Below, piece by piece: positions 48,585 through 62,200 of a stretch of 64,000 nt of DNA. Origin of the DNA: Dasyornis broadbenti (taxonomy: Eukaryota > Chordata > Aves > Passeriformes > Dasyornithidae); contig VZRN01005891.1 of assembly GCA_013397935.1 (NCBI GenBank), positions 587,965 through 651,964 on the forward strand, given 5' to 3'. Both the position numbers and the translations under genes were made by a program. Position 1 is the first letter of the stretch. Each line of letters starts with the position of its first letter. The notes beneath the pieces are model-generated. The model did not search any database, had not been told where the DNA came from, and worked only from the letters and a program-made list of their open reading frames with translations.

Positions 48585-48860
48585 CACATTAATCAATAGT
48601 TTTGATTACTCAATCCTATGCTTATTCCATTTTTTTTTTGAACAAACCATTAGGGTTATTAATTAGACTTGGAAAGCTGTTTATCTTCCAGCAGAACAAA
48701 AAGAGCTCACCCTGCCCCTGCCAGGGAGTGTTTAATGCACTGTGACATCTTGAACTTGACTCAGCTTCTTGCTCTCCGCTCCCCTCCGATGGTGTCATCG
48801 GAGGAAAGGGTCGGACCCGCGCTTGCGGAGCCACGCGAGGATTCCCTGAAGATCAGAAGG
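48585..48860. promoter_or_regulatory. Candidate regulatory element ending in a CpG-dense patch
   Basis: The left half has homeodomain cores, including the hairpin taatcaa/ttgatta at 48590-48608 and ttattaattag near 48657. The right half is abruptly CpG-dense: eight CpGs between 48787 and 48837. It contains a perfect hairpin, cctccgatg with gtgt loop (48783-48804). CpG survival in otherwise depleted DNA suggests an unmethylated or selected site. A short unannotated exon or promoter is an alternative. Confidence 0.35.
48783..48804. repeat. Perfect 9-bp hairpin with 4-nt loop
   Basis: The arm cctccgatg (48783-48791), loop gtgt, and arm catcggagg (48796-48804) pair exactly. It sits at the left edge of the CpG-dense patch. 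It is not followed by a T run, so it does not resemble a terminator. Confidence 0.85.
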
Positions 48861-51800
48861 TTGCTGCTCTGCTGCTGAAGGTCGCTTCTGGGAACCTATT
48901 TCTCAATTTGAGAAGGAGCTGGAGGCAGGGGAGGGAAAACAAGGCTTGTCTGATGTTGAAAGTGAGCTGGGCCAAGGGCACATTAAAAGTCAGGGAGCAG
49001 ACGCCAAAGGAGGGATGGACAAAATTGAAGAGAAGGAGGGAGAGAGGGGAGAGGCAGGGGGGTTAAATGCATGGAGGAGAAACATTGTTAATTTAGGGGG
49101 GTTGTTGGGCTTTCCATGCATGCACAATGAGGGGTGATTAGCTCTGCCCATGCAGTGAATTTCTGCTTCTCAATCAGCAAACAAGAAAATCCTGGAACTG
49201 CTCTTCAGAAAGAGGAAAGCAGCATTACGGAGCAGAGTGGGACTGGGATGGACCAAGAGAAACCATTGTCTGTGCAAGACAATGCTGGAGAGCTGAAAGA
49301 GGAAGCACAAGGGCTGCAATGACACACTTAGTGATTCTTTGGAATGGGAAGAGAATAAAGGAGTGGGTGGTTTCCAGGCATTTCCTGTCCTTAGGAAAGC
49401 AGACCTGTATTTATAGAGACAGTCACTCCCCTGAAGGAGCCACCTTCTCTTACCTTGCTAATTATTTAAGGTTCTTGGGACTTTTTTAGCTAAGAAAACC
49501 GTGTCTGTTTCCCTTGCTGGGAGCAGGAATTATCCCATGGTTGTGTAACTCAGCATTTCCCTGTGTGCAGAGCGTGGGATCCCCAGTCCCAGCCTGGCAG
49601 GTCCCACAGCTCTGTGCTGTGCTCAGGGGGCATCACCCAGAGCTCTGACACCACAGCGCCTGCAAGGACATCTCCTGCCTGGAGATTGCACTGGGAGCTC
49701 AGGACAGAGCGTTCAGTGCCTCCTCAAGGTGTGCAAGGAGCAAGGATTTGGGCCCATGTGGGATCCAGCAGTGCTGGGGAGGAGCAGGAGGAGGGAGGAA
49801 CAATCCCACACCTCTGCCTCACACAGAGCTTACACACCTCAGCCCACTGAGGCACTTGGTGTCACCTGAATGTCACACAGAGCAACAGTCTGCCGCTCTT
49901 ATGATGGCAAGCATAAATATTCTACCTTCATCCCTTTGCAAAAATTTCCTTTTTTCCCTTTTCCAGGGATTAATTTCTTTTTCTCTGTGCCATTCACTGG
50001 ATCGTGTCCTGCCTTTCTTCTCCGAGTGATTTGGCATCGATGCTTCAACCCCTGGTTTAAAAAGCCAGGCTGTTTCTTTATTCTGCATCTCTACAGCACA
50101 CAGCATGGCAGAAGCCCTTTACATACTTCTAAATATTAATAAAAAAAGAACAGTATGAAACTTCACTTGGGTTTGGGAAAGGCTGCATTGTACAAGATGC
50201 TAAAACCGAAGTCGTTTGTTCATTTCTGTCTGAAACAGTTTGAGGTTTGTATGGCTCAAGAAGTGAGGATAAATTTACAGTCTCGTTTTCTAAAATGAAC
50301 ACAGAAAAATGTAAATCAATTATGAGAATTTTTGCAGCTTTCTTGGATTCACATCTCTAAGGTTTTAAAACAGCTTTTCCCTCCAGTGTCTAAATTGACA
50401 GACTCAAAAACTCACATTGTATGTAAGTCAGAAGAAATCTCAAGACAATATATTGATTTTTATAGAGGATTGGGGGTAAACCACTTTACCTTGTGCTATA
50501 CTAAAATGAATCCTAAATATTTTATGGGGTAAAAAATCCCAACAGAGTTGAAATCAACAGGAACAAGAAAGGCCCTGCTTGAACTCCAGTGGTGTCATTC
50601 AGGAGCTGGGGAGAGATGACTTTTCCTTTATCTAAAATTTTCAGATAATGGGAAGAGTAGTAAAAGTAAAAGCAAAACTCCAGTGCTGCCAGGCTTGGAG
50701 ATCACCACACGTTCAGCTTGGCCTCTGCTGCTGGGTCCTGAACACCCAAAGCACTTCAGACCACAGCATTTTACAGGCCCATTGGACAAATCACATTTCC
50801 GTGAATAGTCAGTGAAACAGCTCTGCACAACCCTCTCATTTCACATATGGCAAAGAGAATTGAAACCACCAGCATATTTTAAAGATTCTGTTGTAAAATG
50901 TCGTCTTTTGATATGCAAATTCTAGGCCAGAAATAATACCCCTTCTTCCATTAATGCTGTAGTCCTAGACTTAAGGAAAAGAAGAAATAAATCAATAAAT
51001 AGCTTCAATTTCTACTCCCTTCTCTCAAGTTTCTTTTAAATCAATATGCAGCTAAAATCTCATAGTTAAATACGCCAGGCCCACATATTGCTTCAATTAC
51101 TGTCATATAACCTCCTTCAACTTGGCATCCATTATCCTATCTCCAATGGATAAATACCCACCCTTGGGAAAGGACCTGTGCATAATAAACAAGAAAATTG
51201 AGTTGTGCTCTTAAGACAGCTGTCACCTGGCACAAGAAGTGGTGATCAAATGATCCAAAATGGCACTTAAGCTGATCAAATTAAGGAAGAAGCTTTTTTA
51301 CTTTTCTCTTTTTTTTTTTTTTTTTTTTAATTTTTTTCCAAAGCTGTCACGTAACAGGGTCAGATCCTCCTGCCTGCTGTTCCTGAAAGAATTCGTTCCT
51401 AAAATGCAAGTTTTGACAAATGTCCTTCTCCAGCAATTCCTGACTCCACCTCAAGAGGCACAAAATCTGAGGCTCCGGACAAAAGGAATCCAGGCAATAT
51501 AAATAATGTGTTAAAGCCAGTGCAATCTCGATAAACAGTAGATTCATATTTAGACTTGGCCAGAAAATCAGAGGGAGAGGCCTCTCCGTTTTGCAGGGAT
51601 CTGGAAAAAGTGAAAAGCCTATGGAAGGCTAACAAAACTTTTCTGGCAGACCATCTGGAAGTCTCAGCAGTTTCTGATTTCGGAAAGAATGCGTTCTGCT
51701 TTTAACTCCACACAATGCCTCATCGCTGCTTTCATGTGCTCCACACCAAGGAGACTCTTTACAAACGGCCCCAAAATCAATACATGTTATTCTGTCCCAG

Positions 51801-52069
51801 CCAGGTATGTGCTCTTTGAAAACAAACGGAGACATCTCAGCATCACACAATGGCTTGGCTGCTCCTGCCTCCAGGAAGTGAGGCTGCGACTCAGGCAGGA
51901 CCTGCAGGCTTTAGAAAGGTTGTGGAGCACTGGCAATGAATGGAGGAGAGAAAAACAAAGGGAAGAAAGCCCTTCTTATTCCTCTCTCAGGGGACATAAC
52001 CTGCAATACGACAGCTTTCACCTGTGACATCAGCCAGTCTGAGCTTCAATCCAGCTCAGTACTTAACTC
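48861..52069. other. Non-coding stretch, no gene recognised
   Basis: No gene is recognised. A purine-rich stretch lies at about 49010-49080 (gagaaggagggagag type). An exact octamer lies at 50913-50920 and a 20-nt T run at 51309-51328. Open frames are short and opposed on both strands. Confidence 0.6.
51309..51328. repeat. 20-nt poly(T) tract
   Basis: An uninterrupted run of 20 T residues followed by aattttttt. A simple repeat; no retroposed neighbour is recognisable. Confidence 0.9.
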
Positions 52070-52310
52070 ATACTTTACTTTAAGCCTGTGAATAGACTGA
52101 ATTCCTCCCGATTTTGAATAGAAATTCATACCTATTTAGTTATAAATGCCTGGCCAGATCAAGGCCCAAGTCACTCGGATGATGAGGTTTATTGCCAGAC
52201 TCTATAAAGTACAGGAGCAAAGGTTATGCAGTTTCCTATTCCGTGGATGGAAAAAGGATGTCAAAGAGAGGTGAATGCATGGAATATTCCTTAAACATAA
52301 AGCCCACAAA
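52070..52310. promoter_or_regulatory. Candidate non-coding regulatory block
   Basis: A non-repetitive block with balanced composition and isolated CpGs. It includes ttagttataaatgcctgg near 52136 and gtcactcggatgatgagg near 52170. It resembles a conserved element in style only. Confidence 0.2.
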
Positions 52311-55300
52311 TGGCACTGCCTCCTAGCAAGTCCTGACACTGCAGTAACAGCTCTGCACACTGGCTTGTGGCTGGAGTACAATCAGAGGGTGCTTTAAGAA
52401 CTTACTCCCTTCTTATGAGGATTAAATAAAGGAGAATCCTGGATGAGAATGGCCCATGTGCCAGAGCCCCGGAATATGCATCTGATCCAGGACAAGTGGC
52501 ATCGTCCTCCGCGAACCCAGATGCTCCTGTGCTCTGGTTTCAATCTGAAAACAGGTTTTTCACCAGTTCCATTTACATGAAGAGTTCAGAAGGCTTATTT
52601 TTCATTCCAGCAGGGAATTAACACAAATGTCAGGAGTTGCCAGGGAACAGACTGTCACCCTCCAACTGCTTCCCTCCCTTCAAACACTTGGAGGATATTG
52701 TACTTCACATATCGCCTTTTAATCCTGTGTTCTGGTGCAGGCTTTTTAATATGTACTCGCTGTATCTGTACAAAATCTGGGAATGCAGACTAGCCTAGCA
52801 GACAGCTTTGGCCTGGGATTTAGGAGCCCTGCGAGCTGTTAAAAGCTGTTAAGAAGGCTGCTGTAAGTGACTGCCTCACTCTGCTTCAAGCTCTACATTT
52901 TGGCAGCGTAAAATCGACACGCTTTGAAACCGGCGGATGGAAAATCTCTCAGACTTTAAAACACAGGAGAAAGCTCAAACACACCCAAAATGCACTCTTG
53001 GTGGAAAGAAAAGATGCAAGCAGCCCGCAGAGAAGCACCAAGAAGTCAGTTTGCAGCAATTGCAATGCACAGCTTCCACAGGTCATTTCTCAGGGCACCC
53101 AGCCCTGCAGTGCCCAGTGCTCCCCTGGCTGGCAGGACACCCCTCGAGATTGCTTTGGGCTACCCATGAGCAGGGAGGCTCTCACCATGGATTCAGCATG
53201 GGCTGGAACACACCTGAAAACTCTGGGTTTGCATTAGCCTGTGCTGCGCCCAGTGCCCAGCCAAGACAGTGTAAAGTGAGCCCAGTTTTTCCCTTGGTTC
53301 CCATTTGCAGTGCAGACAGACACAGAGAAGGTGCCTCAGTTTTACCAACACTGTGCTCCACCTGAGACCCCCCAAAGACTGAAGAGCCACAGCTGACACT
53401 TGAGGACGCTGCTCCAGGAGAATCTCCCCTCTGGTCCAGGGAAAATTCCAGAGAAAGCTGAAATTCCTCACAAGCATTGTCCTAGATGCCCTCCAGCTCT
53501 GCTCTCTCCTGCAGGGATAAATGACCAGCATGAGGGGTCTATATCACTGTCCGTGCCTCTGCCATCTGCTTCTGATACAGGGTTCAAGGGCCAGCTCAGG
53601 AAATGCCCACCTGTGCTAGGTAGGCTTGAAGGGTGTTAAAAGGTACGTGCCTTCACAGAACACTGTTTGCAATTCGTTATTTACTAAAGGTCACATTTCA
53701 TAGGTGCTCTCAAGGTAAAACACACTGCACCGTGTTCAGTTCCAAAGCCTGATATTCAGCATTTAGACACAGGCAAGTCTAACCTTGCTAAATCTGATTC
53801 TTTCCAGCTCTCTCTCCCTGCTTCTTCTCCCTTAAATCCCCAGCTAAAGATGGCAACTCTTCCCCACAATAACAGCTAGCAATGATAGGCTGCATTCTGA
53901 TGGCCGGCGCTGCCAGAACCACACATTGTGGGTTGAAATATGAAAATACATCACTAGAAAACAACCTTTGAAATGGCACGGTATATCTGACATGAGCTTG
54001 CAGCCTCTGGATTGTTCATTTATATTTAAAGGAAGCTTGGAGTGAAAGAAAATTCTGCCATCTGGCAGAAGTTAAAGCAATCCACAGTGGGAGTGGGAGG
54101 TGCTGACATCCCAAAAAGACTGTCCCAAGGAGCAATAACTCTGAGCTTTTGCAGCTGAGGTGCAAAGGCTGCTCATTCCACCTCTGGGAGGGCCCACAGG
54201 AGAAAAGACAGAGCCCATGAGCAGAGCAGGTTCACAGAGCCCTTCAGGCTTCTCAGTGTTCTCCACTGGAAATCAGATGAGAGCTGACAAGGTGTGGAAA
54301 ATTCTTTTTGATGTGGTACAGGCTGCTGGTGTCAGTTCCAGTGACAATCACATCGGGCTGCCTGCACAGACATGTGGAGAGTTCATCCCCTCCCAGACAA
54401 ATTCTGTATTTACTTGTTCTCCAAAACAACCATAATGAAAGAAAAACATGTTGAAGGAGCTGTACAGCAGGTGACTCCAAAATGTCATCTATGTTTTCAA
54501 GAACCAAGGAAGAGAAAATAAGACAGGCAAGATTAGATTTTGAAAGCACTAGAGAAGTGCAATGCCTATGAAACCCAGGCTCTTGTCTTTCTAGAAAATA
54601 AGGCCTGATGGAGTTGCCCTCATGAATTACTTTTCATCTGATTCTCCCTGCAGCTTTGGCTAAAGAAAAGCACAAGTTCAGTCGCCTCTCTCTCATATCC
54701 AGATATTGCACTGGAAAACCTGTACAGATCAGAAGCCTCTCCCAGCACCATGGAGGACTTTTCTAAGTAAAAACAAGAAGAAGGAGCTCAGGGAGTCAGA
54801 CATGCAGTTTCTCTTATAAAAAATGGCTGGTTTTCTCCTGCTGACATAAGAACCTGGTTTATCCAGTCTGGTAGTTCTGGTTTATCATTTTAGAGCTGTC
54901 TAAAGACCATTAACAAAGCAGGAAATTTACCTCCCTTTGGATTTCTTAGGATCTGGGCACCCAAGTCCTCTGGGCTCTTTCTCTGCAGGAGAAGCTGATC
55001 TGGAGCAGCTTGTTGCCTTGTCACCAGGCAGATCTGTGTGCACCACATGCTTTACATGTTCCACAACTTACATACATAAAATCCTCTTTTCCCTCAATTT
55101 TCCAGCATAATATGCACGTTTCATAATTGTGCTGCATGCAGACTGTCATGGGACAACACAAACTGCACAGGCTGCACAGCTCACCTGCCAACACGACTCG
55201 CTGGAAAAATTCCTATTTCTGTCTCGAGGGATGACTGATTTTATAAAACAAACCAACAGCCTAAAATCCTGCTCCATAAGGGCTTCCACGCTAAAACTTG

Positions 55301-57829
55301 GAATGTACTAACATATGTTTTGTGTGCAAAGTGTGACAGAGCTGTAGTCAGCAGAAACTGAAATCAAGAGTAAATACTTTGGGGAACTTTTCCTGCTGTG
55401 GTTGGAAAGGGATGCTGTCTGGAGAAGGAGCGCGGGCGCATATTTATTCAGAGGTCGAAAGCACAGCTCAGTGTTCTGCCTCCTGATGCACAGGCAGGAC
55501 TTTGCAGGCCACAGAAGAGCTTTTGTCTGCCCATCTGGTCCCAATATCATTGCTGGGGACTTTGTGATACTCATGACAGGTGTTAGAGGATTAAAACACT
55601 GTTTTCTTTTTTTAAATGCTTCTGGTAGATGCTAAGTCCATTCAGAGAGCGATGGTTGCTTTGGAAGAATTCAGAAAGCTCTGCCCTTTCAAATACAGCA
55701 AACCACTCCATAAATGTCCTTGTGAAAGACGAGGCAATTCTGGAGACTTTTACAAACAATACAAACAACATATTTAATAGTAACCAAAATGGACTTGAGC
55801 AATTTGAAGACTTTCCAGTCTTAAATTCTATGAGCATTTATAGATGCATTGTAAGGGAAAGTAATTTAGTCTTTTCAAAAGCCCAGCCTGGTTAGTTTGG
55901 AGCACGATGACAAACGGGAGCTCAGGCAATTCCATGGCACCTGTAACCTGCCTCCAAACACACATTTTGCTGTGTTTGCCAGCTCTGAGGCAAGGAAGGG
56001 ATATCAGCTTTGAGGGAGAGCAAATCCAGACCCTCAGCACAGCAATGGATGGGGGCACAATTTGGGCAGCTGCCTGTACGACCCAGAGCTGGTGCTGAGC
56101 TTTCCCAGGAAACCAAATATTTCACTGCCTTTCTCCACGTCCTGAAGAGCCCCATGGCTGCTACCAGGAGAACCCTGAGGGAAATGTGATCATCTGACAA
56201 ATATGTTACACCTTCTAGCAGCTCCCAGCTGTAGGAAAGCTTTTGCTTAAGGAAAAGTCCTCCCTGAGGCTCTTCAGGTCTGACAGTCTCAGTGATGCAC
56301 TTTTTAAAGTTTCACTTTAAATGTTTTAAAAAAAAAAGAAAATGCTGTTAAGTGCCTTCATGGCAGGAAATTACATATTTAAAATTAAGAAATGAACGGA
56401 AATCACCTAGACCTGCTTTACAATGGAACCAAACGCAGTGAATCCCTCAGCAGCCGTGGCACAGACGTGTCCTGCAGTGTGACACTGCCCAGAGCCATCC
56501 CCATTTATCTCTGCCCAGGTGGAAAAACAGCTTTTTCCACACTTTCTGAAACAGGCAGAACGTGAACTCCAAATGCTGCAGCCTCTAAGGCTCAACAGCT
56601 GGGTTTTAAATAAAAAAAAATTTAAGGAAGTTCCTCAAGTAGATAAAAGTTGCACTGGTACAAAGGGAAATACTCACTCAATTAAAAGCACAAAGCCTTC
56701 CTCAGCTATGTCCTTATAAAGGGAACTATAAATCCACTTTATTTCTCTGTGTGTTCAGGCTGGACTTCCTTTTGATCACAGCCACTTGCTCCCTCCCACA
56801 CTCCCTGATGGATTAGCAGGAAGCACAGACAGAGTGGAGACTTGGACTCTCTTCCTACTCAGCCAAAGGTGCAGAAAGCCACAGGAATAATAATTTGATA
56901 ATGAAAAGAAGAATATGACCTTGATTCTTTCTTTTTCCCATACATATGAGGAAATACTGAAACTAAATCCATAACTTGAAGCATCCTTTGAGGAGAAGAG
57001 GAAAGGGGAAAAAAAAACGAAATAACAACGCAGGTTTGAACAGTATGAAAATGTTCTGGCTCCTTCTGACCTGAAGTGGGGCCACAGTGACCAGGTGAAG
57101 CTTTGGAATTTTGCATTACTGCACCATTTTACAATTTGCTATTTTTTAAAAAGTATTTTTTCTAGATTTTAAGTAATAGCCACTTTTGATGTTTTTTCCT
57201 TTTGTCCTCCTGAAATATCTGTCTTTGCATTTTGCCTTTTTTTACCTCTCCCACAGCAGGTTTTTCTCCTCCTTCCCTACAGTTGGAGCTTCTGGGCCCT
57301 TTCCCATAGAAAGGAAGAAGCCTCTTGCTGCTCTCACAGGCACTGCTTTTTCCCCTGAATATTTAAATAGCCCCGCTCCTTTCATGAGCTGTAAGACACC
57401 TACATCAAGGACTAAAGGATCTAAGCAGTGACCCTGATATTTAGATCTGAGAAGCTGTTGATAGCCAAGTTCACCCTCAGCATAGCTTCCCTGAATTTGA
57501 AAGCCTCCCACGTGGGATATATTTGGTCCTCCGGGTTAGAGTTGTAGGGCTGATCTAGTGATACATAATAAGCAAAGACATTTGAGGGAGTTCAGCATCT
57601 TTCAGGGTAAGGATTTTTAGATCTGTACCTTTGTTCCCAAAAGAGTTAAATGAATAATGAAATCTCCCTGCAGTGAGAACAGCTGAACTTAATTCAGAGG
57701 AAATTTCTCAAAGAACTGTCTTGGTGCCTCACAAATGTGCCTGTCAAAAAGGGCTGCTCCTTCCCAGGTATTTGTTTTAGAAATTCCCTGCCTATAGGAT
57801 TACACAGAGCAGCTCAGGATAGACTTATA
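52311..57829. other. Non-coding stretch, no gene recognised
   Basis: No gene is recognised in these 5.5 kb. A tight CpG trio (cgcgggcgc, 55431-55438) followed by tatttattc stands out near 55440. A 142-codon plus-strand frame at 52937-53365 is opposed by a 112-codon minus frame and has no domain. A REST-like left half-site (cagcaccatgga near 54744) lacks the right half. Confidence 0.6.
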
Positions 57830-58150
57830 CTTAAAGCAGGTTTGTATCTTGTAGGTTTAAAAATTATGCTTTTTATTAGCATAAATGTGAAGCACTTTAA
57901 AGACCAAAGTCAATTTAACAAAATGAATTTCAAGGTAATAACTCTTCAGATAAACAAAATACAAACTTCTGAAGATCAGTACAATTTCTTTGAGCAGTTA
58001 ATTCTTTCTTCTCTACAATAACAACCCTCAATTTACAGTGTATTTGTAACATCGTCCCTATATCAGATTTGAGACTTCCATTCTTAGGCTCCAAGTGTTT
58101 TGAACAAATTACAAAACTACCTGAATGCCTGATTACACAGCCCATACCTC
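57830..58150. promoter_or_regulatory. Candidate AT-rich regulatory block
   Basis: An AT-rich block with a 7-bp hairpin ttatgct/agcataa (57864-57884, 7-nt loop), agaccaaagtcaattta and several TTTAA/AATTTC words. Evidence for function is weak. Confidence 0.2.
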
Positions 58151-61100
58151 AGCAGAAAATTACATCCTTTGCAATTTAGAAGGGACCACGTTAAACCCTG
58201 GTGTCATTCCTTACAATCTCTAAATTGACCAAATAGTGGAATTCTAACATATTTATCTTAGGCAGGAATAACAATTCTTGTCTTTAATATTCAACACAGT
58301 ATAGATAAATCTGTGATAACTGCAGACTGCAAGAATTACTGAAACTACCACCACCACCTGTAAGACACTTTGAGTTTTAACTCTTCAGGAGTTACAGTGC
58401 ACATGTAGACATTGTTTTAAAAGGCCACAGCAAAAAGACATTCAGAAAAGTGTAGCATTTTGATCAGACTTTTCAGACCCTACAAAGGTTACCTAAATAG
58501 GGGACACTTAATCTTGATGGTTTTGGTAGATTGTCTCGACTTCCAAGCAAGAATGAGAGGAGGTATGGAGCTACCAAAGCTGAATTCTCCCAGAGAGCCC
58601 CTTCCTCTGTCAGTCCCCAGGTTCATTAAAATTTCAGAGATGATTTCCGAGCTACTGTTTACTTTTGTGTTTTTGTCAGCCAGTCCAAAGAAGGAAAACA
58701 AATTGGGTGGACTAGTTCCAAGCAGCCTGCCAATAAAAAATTTAAGCACTACTATCTAGAAGTAAAGTTTAAACAGAATTTTAAACTAAATCAAAATGTC
58801 AGAGTAAAGGACCATCAGTGTAACAAGCTCTGCTGCACTGCTCTTTACCTGAGATATTGCAAAAGAACTTCCCCCTGGCTGAGTTTGAGAAGCCATAACT
58901 CAGACTCTGATGCCTCTGTGCCATGGCTCAATGCTCAATGGCCCCTGGAGCACAGAAAAACCAGCACAGCACTGCCCTGCTCCCCACAGGAGCCTCTTCA
59001 GCAGAAAACCTGGCAGAGGAAATGGGTTTCTTTCAGAAAAGCCCTGTTGAGGCAGGGGAAGCCTTGGGTTTCAGTGTGTGGAACTTGGCAGCACCTGGGA
59101 AACGTGCTTTCTTCTGGCTGTCAGGAGTTTCTGTAGAACCTGGCATCAGGGGCCACGTGTCTGAGGTTTGTCTGCACGGGAAGCTTCCCATCACTCACAA
59201 TTGTATCCTGCCAATTCTGCTGTGCTGTTCTGCTCCAACTCCCAGGATAAACACAGCACACTAAAAGAATTTTAGGGTTTTTTTTTCCCCAGGATAATTA
59301 ACTCCAGTCTGGATTACTCACTTTTGTTCTGGAATGCAGTTTCTAGAAGGAGAGGTGTACGAGGGAAACAACTTTGCTGCACAGACAGGTCTTAAAGAGT
59401 TTTTAAAAATTGTTCCAAAGGAACTTTCACATTTGTACAAAGTGCCAGTGCCAGCTCAATGAAAGCCAGCAGCAGATAAAACAACTTGGAGAAAGCAGGC
59501 TGGGGGAAAGGTTGCTTTAGGTATGGCTGTGAGAGCAAAAGGCAGGGATGTGAGAGCTACAGATCCTTTCTATAAATCACTTCGTGGTGTTCCAGCTGAG
59601 TTGAAAAATAAAAAGCAAAGCGCTGGGCTTTACAGCACACTCGGCATTGTTTGTTTTGTCTGCCAAGTCTGTTCCTCTTCCTTCAGTGGAGTGCTTGTGG
59701 TTTGGAATTACTTTTTAGCCGGTTCTGACTGTCTCTATCTGAGGCCCCAAACTCGCATTTCTGAAGTGTCACATAAGTGGAAGTTTGTGCTGCTGTTCTC
59801 CAGCTTCAACAAGCACACGAGTGTTTGTGCCTCGCTATTTATGCCATTTCAGCAAGTGCTCAGGGAATGAAAACATCAACTCTCCCATGCAGGCACAGAG
59901 ATTCAGAAAGCAGAGCTCAACGTTGAAAACACAAACACAGGAGGCAAAGCAAGCGAGTCAGCAATGCCTGCCCCTGAGTCATCAGTGGAGCCATCCCTGG
60001 CCGTGCTGGGGATCAGCTGTGGGTGCTGGATCCCACAGCAGCAGCAGGGCTCAGCCCAGCTGCTGCACTGTGCCAGCAGTGCCCGCAGCCCCAGACACTG
60101 CCCTGGGGTTCACTGACAGCTCCCCCAGCCTGGGAAACTCTGCCTTTGCTTTGGTAGAGAAGCACGGGGCAGAACAGGAACCAAAGCCACGCTGTCCTTG
60201 TCATGCTCTAAATCCCCAAGGAGCTGGGAGGGAGGCACCACATCAGCCCTGCTGCCAAAAATAACCCCCATCCAAGGGCCTGGGCTTTCCCCACCAGGAT
60301 GGAAGCAGCAAGGACACTGTGAGAGAAATCCTCACAAGGGTAAGGGCTGACCCTGGGCTGTCCTGGCATGGGAAAGATTATTTTAATATCTTTTTGATGC
60401 ATATTTCTCTCAGCAATGCAAAAAAACCCTAAACCACTGTGATTCCAAGTTTTCAGTTTTCATGGTCTGGATGGAAGCGGAAAACTGAATCCAAACCCTG
60501 CCAGCTTCCATCCTGGTTATTCCCACTGCTCTCACTGAATGGGTGACTCCCAGCATGTATTTTGTAAGGAGTATCAGTAAGGCTCAGCAGACAACAGACC
60601 CCAGAATTCCAAAGGTTTGGAGAATTCCCTTCCTCTCCACCCTGGTGGACGGGAAGCAGGAAAAACCTTTAACCACTTAAACTGTGATAACTGATCCTGC
60701 TTTATGTGGCTTTTCACAATGCAAGTACAAGTACTTGTTAAAATATGGTGTGCAAAACATCAGGATTCAGAACAACTCTTTGCAAAATTAAAGGAAAATT
60801 GCAATTAAATTTGATCATCTGATTATTCAAAGTTTATTTTGAACCCCATTTTTCCTAACAGAGAAGACAATCCAACACAAGGCACATAACACATGGATAA
60901 GGGAAACTTTTAAGAAAGCAATAGAAGATCTGCCTGGATTTCATCAGATCCTTTTGGTCTTTAATAACCCTCCAAAGGACAAATTAAGTTATGCTTGCAT
61001 GACCCCCTCTGTTCAGGACCAACTGAGACTGGAAAAGGAAGTCATTGCTGTTACTGCCTATTTTCATTCTTAGGAAGGTCACCTGATGATTCCATTTTAT

Positions 61101-61809
61101 CTGTACTTCTGCTAAGTACAAATAGTGACATCAAAAACCACTATTCTCTGTCAGTTTTAAGGTCTGTGGACCTGAAACACAAAGAGTTGTGATGGTGTTG
61201 TGAGGAACCTCAGGGAAACACTGTTCCTTTCCAAGTGACCAACCTGACACAACAGCCTTTGGTCAGATTTTAGCTTTAATGTCGCTGTTGAGACATGGAC
61301 AATTTACTGAGTTGCTTTCTTGGCTCATATGGATTTGATTGACTGAAGTGCTTCATAAGCAGCAGTGAGATAAGGCTTTGGAACTCCCTGATATCCGGCT
61401 CTGGGTGGTGCCATCACCTGGCAGAGCTGACCCTGAATTCTGCCTGGTTCAGGCCTCGCTTCAATCAGCAGATCCGTACACTGGTAGTTCCTGTCTTTTA
61501 CATTTGCTGAATTTAACTTGCTAGAGATGTTGCTGTGAGAGCACAAGCAACTCTGGCAGGTGAAATTCAGCTCAGAGAGCAGGCTGTGGGACAGTCTGAT
61601 GGGAAATCTGCCCCTCAGCTCAGGAGAACCCCTGAGCCTTCCCTCCATCCAAAGCAGGCTGCCCCCCCCAGGGCCATCCTCCCAGCCCTTCCTCCAGCAG
61701 GGCAGCTCATGTGGCAGCTGCAGCAATTTGCCACTCATTTTTTTCACAATTATTTCATACTTTGAGCCAGTCATGTCTATGAAATAAATATTTCTTCATG
61801 TAATTCTTT
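58151..61809. other. Non-coding stretch, no gene recognised
   Basis: No gene is recognised. The GC-richer part at 59880-60360 gives a 159-codon plus-strand frame (59785-60264) and opposed minus frames without domains. A minus-strand frame of 149 codons at 61325-61774 is similar. An A-rich and T-rich texture prevails elsewhere. Confidence 0.6.
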
Positions 61810-62200
61810 GCTTTCTGCTTGTTTTAGGTATTAATTGCCTTTTCCGGCCGCAGTGGCTCAGCACAGGCTCTGGGCTCTATTGCTGCCCAGGAAGGAAGGG
61901 AGCAGACCAGGCTGTCACCTTCCCAAGGACTTGCACATCAGCCTCCAGTAGAAATAGGCTTTTTGGAGTTTATGAACAAAGTTAAGCAAGGATCTTATAC
62001 AAAAAACGTTGCTTTTATGCAAACTGGATGGGATCTTACCCCCAGAGTGCTCCCAAGCCTTCTGTTAACTTCCCTCTGCGGTGTGCATTGCACATTTGAA
62101 ATATTCATTGATATCTCACTGCTTTAGAGAAACATTCTTGATTTTAAAAGGCTTTCCCACCAAACATGTTTGATGTACATACCTTGAGACAGACTCCAAC
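61810..62200. promoter_or_regulatory. Candidate non-coding regulatory block
   Basis: It starts with gtattaattgccttttcc next to an isolated ccggccgc CpG pair (about 61845). It continues through AT-rich words such as atattcattgatatctc near 62100 and a gcattgcacatttg core. The mix of retained CpGs and homeodomain-like cores suggests a regulatory element. Confidence 0.25.

Noticed and set aside
54744..54755. REST/NRSF (RE1) site
   Set aside because: Only the left half and centre match; the right half is unlike the consensus.
61845..61862. tRNA-derived SINE head (ggccgcagtggctcagc)
   Set aside because: It resembles an A-box, but no B-box follows at the proper distance and no SINE body or tail is present.
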